Positions 59,100-64,000 of a stretch of DNA of 64,000 bases are shown piece after piece (within the stretch, counting starts at the first letter, position 1; each line of letters begins with the position of its first letter). A program made the translations under genes and the position numbers. The DNA comes from a virus. The notes under the pieces were generated by a model, which was given only the letters and a program-made list of their open reading frames with translations, made no database searches and was not told where the DNA came from. Where the stretch lies: positions 1 through 64,000 of the IMG/VR virus record IMGVR_UViG_3300036770_003943; one strand, written 5' to 3'.

Positions 59100-59106
59100 C
59101 TATACT

Positions 59107-60153
59107 ATGCCTAGACTAAGCCTTTGGAAAACAGAAAAAACATCTGACTATCACTTTATGGATAAAGTGATTCGCGAACAATTTTTGGTTGGTGGTACTG
59201 GAGTTTTGGTACACAAATATCTTAAGCCGGCGGATCAAGGAGCCAGTAATGATGCTACCAGACCTAACTATAATGTTGAAAGTGAACTAAACGAAACTAA
59301 AATACAAGATCTATTATTTCTCGAAAATAGAGATAGAATTTATGATCCTGACATTTATGAACTACGTGGAGTATATAATGTAGGGGATCAAGACTTTGAC
59401 TTAACGCAGTTTGGGTTATTTCTTAGTGCTGATACTATTTTTATTACGTTTCACACCAATGATATGGTAGAACGAATGGGACGTAAGCTCATGGCTGGAG
59501 ATGTATTAGAATTACCGCATGTTAGAGACGACTTACTGTTAGATCAAACTAAACCAGCAATTAATAAATTCTATGTGGTACAAGATGCCAGTCGTGCTGC
59601 CGAGGGGTTTAGCCAAACTTGGTATCCTCATATATGGCGTGTCAAAGCTAGCCCGATGACTGATGCTCAAGAATATCGAGACATTCTTCAGAAAGTATCT
59701 GAAAACAATGTAGATACTTTAAAAGATGCCCTAAGCACATATCAGCGTGAATTAGAAATAAGCAATGCTATAGTTGAACGAGGTCAACAATTAGCTCCAA
59801 CTATTTTAGACAATGATAATAACCTATTAACCGATGCTACTAAAGGCTATCAGAAAAATGCCGACGATGTATATGATCACGGAGAAACTTTGGCTTCGGG
59901 ATTAAGTTTTCCAATTAACCCGCAGCAAGGCGATTTCTTTCAACGTACAGATTACAGCCCGCCAGTATTGTTTGTATATCGTGGTACAAGATGGCAAAGA
60001 ATGTCTGTACAAAATGGTGCTGTAGATGTTAAAGATAAAAACTTAAACGCAGCCCCGTTCATTAACAATGATGCTACCACTGTGGTAGGAAATGAAGAAG
60101 TTCCAGAGCGTCAAGCTCTAAGCCAAGTTATCAAACCCAAAACGGATTTCTAA
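59107..60153 (+). CDS. Neck protein gp14-like
   Basis: This 348-residue protein reads RDRIYDPDIYELRGVYNVG, DLTQFGLFLSADTIFITFH and AGDVLELPHVRDDLLLDQ, plus KFYVVQDASRAAEGFSQTWYPHIW. This is the order of the T4-like gp14 family (head-neck protein working with gp13). It is longer than T4 gp14 (256) and ends with an extra aromatic unit, QQGDFFQRT...LFVYRGTRWQRM (about 273-299), like units in the sheath. Confidence 0.7.
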   Translation: MPRLSLWKTEKTSDYHFMDKVIREQFLVGGTGVLVHKYLKPADQGASNDATRPNYNVESELNETKIQDLLFLENRDRIYDPDIYELRGVYNVGDQDFDLTQFGLFLSADTIFITFHTNDMVERMGRKLMAGDVLELPHVRDDLLLDQTKPAINKFYVVQDASRAAEGFSQTWYPHIWRVKASPMTDAQEYRDILQKVSENNVDTLKDALSTYQRELEISNAIVERGQQLAPTILDNDNNLLTDATKGYQKNADDVYDHGETLASGLSFPINPQQGDFFQRTDYSPPVLFVYRGTRWQRMSVQNGAVDVKDKNLNAAPFINNDATTVVGNEEVPERQALSQVIKPKTDF

Positions 60154-60155
60154 CT

Positions 60156-60293
60156 ATGCACATTTATAGAATAAAAAATTTAGTTAATGGCAAGATATAT
60201 ATAGGCCAAACTGTACAAAAAAATCCTAAGATGAGATGGTGCGCCCATATCAATAATGCTAGAAAAGGAGGCGACAGTTTAACGCTGTTGTAA
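60156..60293 (+). pseudogene. Fragment of a GIY-YIG homing endonuclease
   Basis: The ATG two bases after the gp14 stop opens 45 codons: MHIYRIKNLVNGKIYIGQTV, then MRWCAHINNARKGGDS. This is the GIY-YIG catalytic start, with the Arg and His of the second helix, ending at TAA. The rest of an endonuclease is missing, so it is a remnant or a very short frame. It occupies the place where gp15 should start. Confidence 0.75.
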
Positions 60294-60345
60294 GACTATC
60301 AATTTTTTTTACGATGAACAAATAAGAAGATACCTAACGCAGTTC

Positions 60346-61650
60346 ATGCGTATATTGGGTGGCTTTAGTGTCAAAACTGGTAAGGACAGAAATGGCAATG
60401 AGACCTACATACAAGTACCAGTAAGATATGGTGATATCAACCGTATGGCTGCTCACATCCTTAAGAATCAAAGTGAGAACATGATCAACACTGTGCCTTT
60501 TATCAGTTGTTATGTGACTGATTTACAGATTAGTGCTGAACGTAGAATGAATCCAACTCATACTGATAAGGTCAGAGTTTATGAAAAGAAATTCGATACG
60601 ACCACCGGAGAGTATATAGATAGTGAAGTAGGTAATACTTATACTATCGAAAGATATATGCCAGTGCCCTACGACCTTACAGTACAAGTAGATATATGGA
60701 CTAGTAATACAGATCAAAAATTACAAATATTAGAACAATTACTAGTGTTGTTTAACCCTAGTATTAACTTAAAAACTAACGACAATCCTTTTGATTGGAG
60801 TAATTTAACTTATACAGAATTAGTCAACGTAGTATGGAGTGTAAGACAAGTTCCGTCAGGGACTGATGATATCATTGACGTAGCAGCGTTAAACTTTACA
60901 TTGCCTATATTAATAAACCCCCCAGCAAAAGTAAAACGTCAAACTCTAATACATACCATACTGACTGAAATACGCAGATTGCGAGATGATCAAGAACTTG
61001 ACTGGGTGCCATCAAACCCTACTCCAAACAAAGAATGGGTCGTTGTTACTTTTGAAAACTTTAAACTACAGGTACGAATAGAAGGGGATCACGCACTCTT
61101 ACTTAATAGTTCTGGTGGAAATACCGATGCCAATGGTGATGTTTTAAGTTGGGAAGAAGTTCTTAAACCATTCGGCGAATTAAGATTGGGCATTAGTAAT
61201 TTGAGACTGCGTAGAGGAGCAGATCCTAGCGATTTCAGCGAAGATATTATCGCAACGTTCACAGGTTTAGATCCAACTGTTTTAAACAAGGCTTATATAT
61301 CCTTGGATACTGATAGTTTACCCAGTGCTACTGTGCCTGCAGTAAATGCTATTATTAACCCTACTAAGTCTGCCCCAGGATCTGGGTTACCGACAGCAGT
61401 AACTAACCAACGGTATCTTGTTCTTCAAGCAGTACCACAAAGTACATTTTGGGGAGTAAACACCGCGAAAGCCAATGACATAATTCAATATAACGGCAGT
61501 TCATGGATAGTTAGCTTTGATAGTTCAAGCAATTCTAGTGCCGTTGTCTTAAATACTGCTACAGGATATCTTTACGAATGGCGCAATCAACAATGGATCA
61601 GCGCAGTTGAAGGTACATATCAAAACGGTTATTGGAGATTGTATTTGTGA
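60346..61650 (+). CDS. Tail completion/sheath stabiliser protein gp15-like, start displaced
   Basis: The protein is 434 residues from the first ATG (60346). Homology with T4 gp15 begins earlier: the frame is open from 60283 and reads INFFYDEQIRRYLTQF just before the ATG, matching the family start, but holds no ATG or good ribosome site. The core has VPVRYGDINRM, VPFISCYVTDLQIS, RYMPVPYDLTVQVDIWTSNTDQ-type strands and FTLPILINPP. A C-terminal extension (about 348-434) with FWG...YNGSSWIV and YLYEWRNQQW units follows. Start codon doubtful. Confidence 0.75.
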   Translation: MRILGGFSVKTGKDRNGNETYIQVPVRYGDINRMAAHILKNQSENMINTVPFISCYVTDLQISAERRMNPTHTDKVRVYEKKFDTTTGEYIDSEVGNTYTIERYMPVPYDLTVQVDIWTSNTDQKLQILEQLLVLFNPSINLKTNDNPFDWSNLTYTELVNVVWSVRQVPSGTDDIIDVAALNFTLPILINPPAKVKRQTLIHTILTEIRRLRDDQELDWVPSNPTPNKEWVVVTFENFKLQVRIEGDHALLLNSSGGNTDANGDVLSWEEVLKPFGELRLGISNLRLRRGADPSDFSEDIIATFTGLDPTVLNKAYISLDTDSLPSATVPAVNAIINPTKSAPGSGLPTAVTNQRYLVLQAVPQSTFWGVNTAKANDIIQYNGSSWIVSFDSSSNSSAVVLNTATGYLYEWRNQQWISAVEGTYQNGYWRLYL

Positions 61651-62123
61651 AGCAGTTTAAAGGAGTTGGTGGTATAATAGTTAGTGAAAAAACAGGCAAA
61701 GTTCTAACAGTGTTACGTAGCAGCAAAGAAACCCATCCTAATACTTGGACTTTTGCGGGTGGTAAAGTAGATGCCAATGAAACAGCCAGCCAAGCTCTAA
61801 TCAGAGAACTAGAAGAAGAATTACAACTTATCAAAGTTAAAAAAATTATTCCCTTACATAGGTATCAAAGTAGAAGCAAAGATTTCATCTACGATACTTT
61901 TATTGTGTTAGTAAAACAAGAATTTATTCCTGAATTAAACTGGGAAAATAGTGGTTATGCTTGGACATATATAAATACTTTACCAACACCATTACACCCT
62001 AAGACAAGACAAATGATTACATCTAGCAGAATTATCAATAAGTTTAATAATTTTTATACTTGGGTAGACAAGAAGAATGGCAGCGACGATAATACCATTT
62101 CCGAAGAGCGAGTCGGCACTTAA
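61647..62123 (+). CDS. Nudix hydrolase
   Basis: The protein is 158 residues from the GTG at 61647, which overlaps the gp15 stop as GTGA; GGAG lies nine bases before. The Nudix box runs GGKVDANETASQALIRELEEEL (about 38-59), matching GX5EX7REUXEE. Such enzymes cleave nucleoside diphosphate derivatives; the substrate cannot be predicted. The overlap suggests coupling to late structural expression. Confidence 0.88.
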   Translation: MKQFKGVGGIIVSEKTGKVLTVLRSSKETHPNTWTFAGGKVDANETASQALIRELEEELQLIKVKKIIPLHRYQSRSKDFIYDTFIVLVKQEFIPELNWENSGYAWTYINTLPTPLHPKTRQMITSSRIINKFNNFYTWVDKKNGSDDNTISEERVGT

Positions 62124-62466
62124 AAAAGCTCGCAGCTTGGACCTTTATTACTGCTGGGACAGCAGGCTTAATAATCCTTTACTCAACAGCATATACCGTC
62201 AAGAAACTAGTTATGTAGAAAGATGGTTTCTACAAAGTCAATACTTATTAAATCAAGAAGAACTAGACCATCCCATCATGAAACAATTATTAACCAAAGA
62301 AGATAATACCCTAAGTTTACTTATTGATGTTACAGAAAAAGATTTAGCTGTTCAAAGATATTTTAGTGATGTAATTAATTATGACAGTGTTACAGTTAAT
62401 GTTAATAAGCTAAACAGATGGATGGCTAAGTGGCAATGTCTACAACAATATCGTCAACGACGCTAA
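62077..62466 (+). CDS. Unknown protein after the Nudix gene
   Basis: This 129-residue protein begins MAATIIPFPKSESALKKARSLD and has WDSRLNNPLLNSIYRQE, SLLIDVTEKDLAVQRYFSDVI and a basic end (QCLQQYRQRR). It overlaps the Nudix gene by 47 bases and converges with the glycosyltransferase-like gene by 41. Helical, unknown role. Confidence 0.45.
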   Translation: MAATIIPFPKSESALKKARSLDLYYCWDSRLNNPLLNSIYRQETSYVERWFLQSQYLLNQEELDHPIMKQLLTKEDNTLSLLIDVTEKDLAVQRYFSDVINYDSVTVNVNKLNRWMAKWQCLQQYRQRR

Positions 62467-63064
62467 AAGCCTTAGTGCCAATGTGAAGTAATTCGGCAGT
62501 TGTTTTTACGTCTAGCCAAGCTGTTATGTTTTTAGCTAACACTTTTCTAAAAAACTCTATATCTTCACCGGTATATTGCATTTGATTAGGATGAAACGCT
62601 ATCTCAAACCATGGTAATTCGATTTCATCAAACACAGTAATTTTGATTAGACAAAACCCCAAGGCCATACATTCAACGGGTATATGACTTTCGGTCTGTT
62701 CAGCTACATCTATATAACTTTCCCAAGCGTCAATTTTATGCCAAGCTGTAGTAATATAAGGTTCAACTCTTTTACTATAAGCAGCACCCACTAGATCTTC
62801 ATCAAATTGAATAAGATTTAAAACATGTTCAGGCTCAAATTGAATGTCACTGTCAATGAATAAAACATGCGTAGCTCCCCACTCATAAGCACACATTACT
62901 AGTTCATGTCTTTGATTTACGATTAATGTGCCTGGACATAAAAACAATCTATGTTCAATTTCATTTTTAGTTAAGAACTCACTGAGATTATACATGCTAT
63001 AGGCAAAGGCACTATGTACAGTATCTCTCGCTGGTACACAAACAGCAATTTTTACTTGATTCAT
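62426..63064 (-). CDS. Glycosyltransferase family 2-like protein
   Basis: This 212-residue protein has KIAVCVPARDTVHSAFAYSM as nucleotide-binding start and THVLFIDSDIQFEPEHVLNL with the metal-binding D-x-D (Asp71, Asp73). VPVECMALGFCLIKITVFD and YTGEDIEFFRKV match GT-A families. It could add sugar to a virion protein or modified base, or act on host surface sugars. The short length suits phage GT2-like proteins. Confidence 0.7.
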   Translation of the reverse strand: MNQVKIAVCVPARDTVHSAFAYSMYNLSEFLTKNEIEHRLFLCPGTLIVNQRHELVMCAYEWGATHVLFIDSDIQFEPEHVLNLIQFDEDLVGAAYSKRVEPYITTAWHKIDAWESYIDVAEQTESHIPVECMALGFCLIKITVFDEIELPWFEIAFHPNQMQYTGEDIEFFRKVLAKNITAWLDVKTTAELLHIGTKAFSVVDDIVVDIAT

Positions 63065-63597
63065 TTTACAGGTTTAAGAATAATACGTTGCTTGTTTAAG
63101 TTATTAGCAGTTTCGGTAGGTACTATACCAATCTCAGTTTCTGCTTTAACTGTAGCATTTTTTACTAGATTGGCCAACTTCAAACTATTCTGAATAGTTT
63201 TAATGTAACTTTCTTCGGGCAATCGAATTAACTTGGTCATAGTGTCTTCACTGAGTTTATCATTAACTAATAATTCAACAGCAGCAATTTTACCTAGTAG
63301 ATCAATCCAATAGTTTTCTTCGTAGGCCTGCCAATTTTTAACTACTCTTAGCATTTCTTGAATATTTTGTTGTTCTAAGTACTCTACTAACAAATCGTGT
63401 TCTTCTTTGAGGCATGTCTTTTCGTAGACAGGCAATTTAGAGTTAGCTAAATCACTGGTAATTTTTCTAACTCGATTAACGAGGCTAATGTAAAAACGTG
63501 CTTTACCTACTCCAGTATTTCCTCGGAAGTTTTCAAACTCGTAGCTACTTTCTACGTGATGCGGTGTTATTTCAAATAGTTCTTTTAATGATATCAT
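63061..63597 (-). CDS. Unknown protein with MISLKELFEI start
   Basis: This 178-residue protein starts MISLKELFEITPHHVESSYE and is helical (VRKITSDLANSK, LKEEHDLLVEYLEQQN, WIDLLGKIAAVELLVNDKL). The start resembles others that may target the head. It overlaps the glycosyltransferase-like gene by four bases. Function unknown. Confidence 0.45.
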   Translation of the reverse strand: MISLKELFEITPHHVESSYEFENFRGNTGVGKARFYISLVNRVRKITSDLANSKLPVYEKTCLKEEHDLLVEYLEQQNIQEMLRVVKNWQAYEENYWIDLLGKIAAVELLVNDKLSEDTMTKLIRLPEESYIKTIQNSLKLANLVKNATVKAETEIGIVPTETANNLNKQRIILKPVK

Positions 63598-64000
63598 AAA
63601 TGTAAACCAGTTAGAGTTTTGTCGTCGCCAATATATCCGACAGGAAAGGTATTAAATGCTAAACTTATTCTTGTTTTTTCATTTTCCACTGGCGGCACAT
63701 GATGACCAGTAGAACTTGGAAAAACTAAACAACTATACTGAGTAACAGGATACCACCAACTCGGACTATTAAACACATTGAATTCTTTTGCTGGTATGTC
63801 TAATTGTTTCCAAGAATCTTTATGGAAGTATATACGATCTGAATCGCTGGTTTGAATATAAAATACACCACTTAGAAAACTGTTTGGATGAGCATGTTTA
63901 TGATGGAATTGACCTTTTTCACTATAATTAAACCAGGTTTGAGTCAATCGAAGACGAATATCTTTTTCTGGACAATATAGTTGTGTGAAATATGTGTCCA
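63594..64000 (-). CDS. 2OG-Fe(II) oxygenase (TIGR02466-like), cut by the window edge
   Basis: The frame is open to the right edge, so the gene continues beyond it. Visible are RLTQTWFNYSEKGQFHHKHA, HPNSFLSGVFYIQ, a SPSWWYP segment and FPSSTGHHVPPVENEKTRISLAFN. These fit the small phage oxygenases with an H-x-H/D first pair and a distal H, then R-x-S. Such proteins are common next to structural genes in T4-like marine phages and their substrate is unknown. Confidence 0.7.
   Translation of the reverse strand, partial: DTYFTQLYCPEKDIRLRLTQTWFNYSEKGQFHHKHAHPNSFLSGVFYIQTSDSDRIYFHKDSWKQLDIPAKEFNVFNSPSWWYPVTQYSCLVFPSSTGHHVPPVENEKTRISLAFNTFPVGYIGDDKTLTGLHL

Noticed and set aside
60156-60345. Group I intron interrupting gp14/gp15
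   Set aside because: The piece lies between genes, not inside one, and no intron core was recognised. An endonuclease remnant explains it better.

Overview
The window is a continuous piece of a large, AT-rich, T4-like myovirus genome; no bacterial chromosome segment is visible. Evidence for the T4 lineage: tail sheath (gp18), tail tube (gp19), terminase subunits (gp16, gp17), head completion nuclease (gp4), neck proteins (gp13, gp14), tail completion protein (gp15), dNMP kinase (gp1), gp32, UvsX, UvsY, UvsW, gp41 helicase, gp61 primase, class Ia NrdA/NrdB, and repeated ATAAATA-type late promoters. Most genes lie on the minus strand, tightly packed, often with ATGA overlaps. The likely host is a betaproteobacterium of the Burkholderiales type. 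That inference rests on a Burkholderiales-style porin, a betaproteobacterial-style peroxiredoxin, a BPSL0761-like protein and a circularly permuted tmRNA.

Layout. 0-10.7 kb: accessory genes and receptor-side structural genes. These are a peroxiredoxin cut by the window edge, a glutamine-amidotransferase-fold protein, a methyltransferase, a DUF4214-like protein, a papain-family protease, two small proteins sharing an N-terminal tag, a fibre-like and a collagen-like protein, a LuxR-type regulator, a two-piece tmRNA, small envelope proteins and a gamma-glutamylcyclotransferase fold. 10.8-14.1 kb: virion proteins including a 758-residue protein, a PAAR spike tip and an LSm-like barrel. 14.1-19.4 kb: deoxynucleotide synthesis (glutaredoxin, NrdB, a 2OG-Fe(II) oxygenase, NrdA). 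19.4-26.6 kb: RecB-like exonuclease and many small, probably head-associated proteins. 26.6-36.8 kb: replication and repair (gp41, gp61, a DnaE-like fragment, UvsW, an adenine methylase, a ParB-like protein). 36.8-41.5 kb: a secreted subtilase with an outer-membrane-type C-terminus, then an AAA ATPase and small early genes under near-identical sigma70 promoters. 41.5-44.6 kb: UvsY, UvsX, gp32. 44.7-56.1 kb: packaging and tail genes. 56.2-58.9 kb: a conserved unknown, a zinc metalloprotease and the porin. 59.1-62.5 kb on the plus strand: gp14, a GIY-YIG fragment, gp15, a Nudix hydrolase. The right edge has a glycosyltransferase-like gene and a 2OG oxygenase that leaves the window.

Most notable points: (1) a phage-encoded, circularly permuted tmRNA with intact tag frame, G3-U70 pair, CCA end, late promoter and terminator; (2) a complete phage-borne outer-membrane porin and a secreted S8 protease with a barrel-like C-terminus; (3) a recurrent leaderless design in which the -10 or late box sits 5-7 bases before the ATG; (4) a GIY-YIG fragment that appears to have replaced the start of gp15. 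No CRISPR array, insertion sequence, rRNA or tRNA was recognised.
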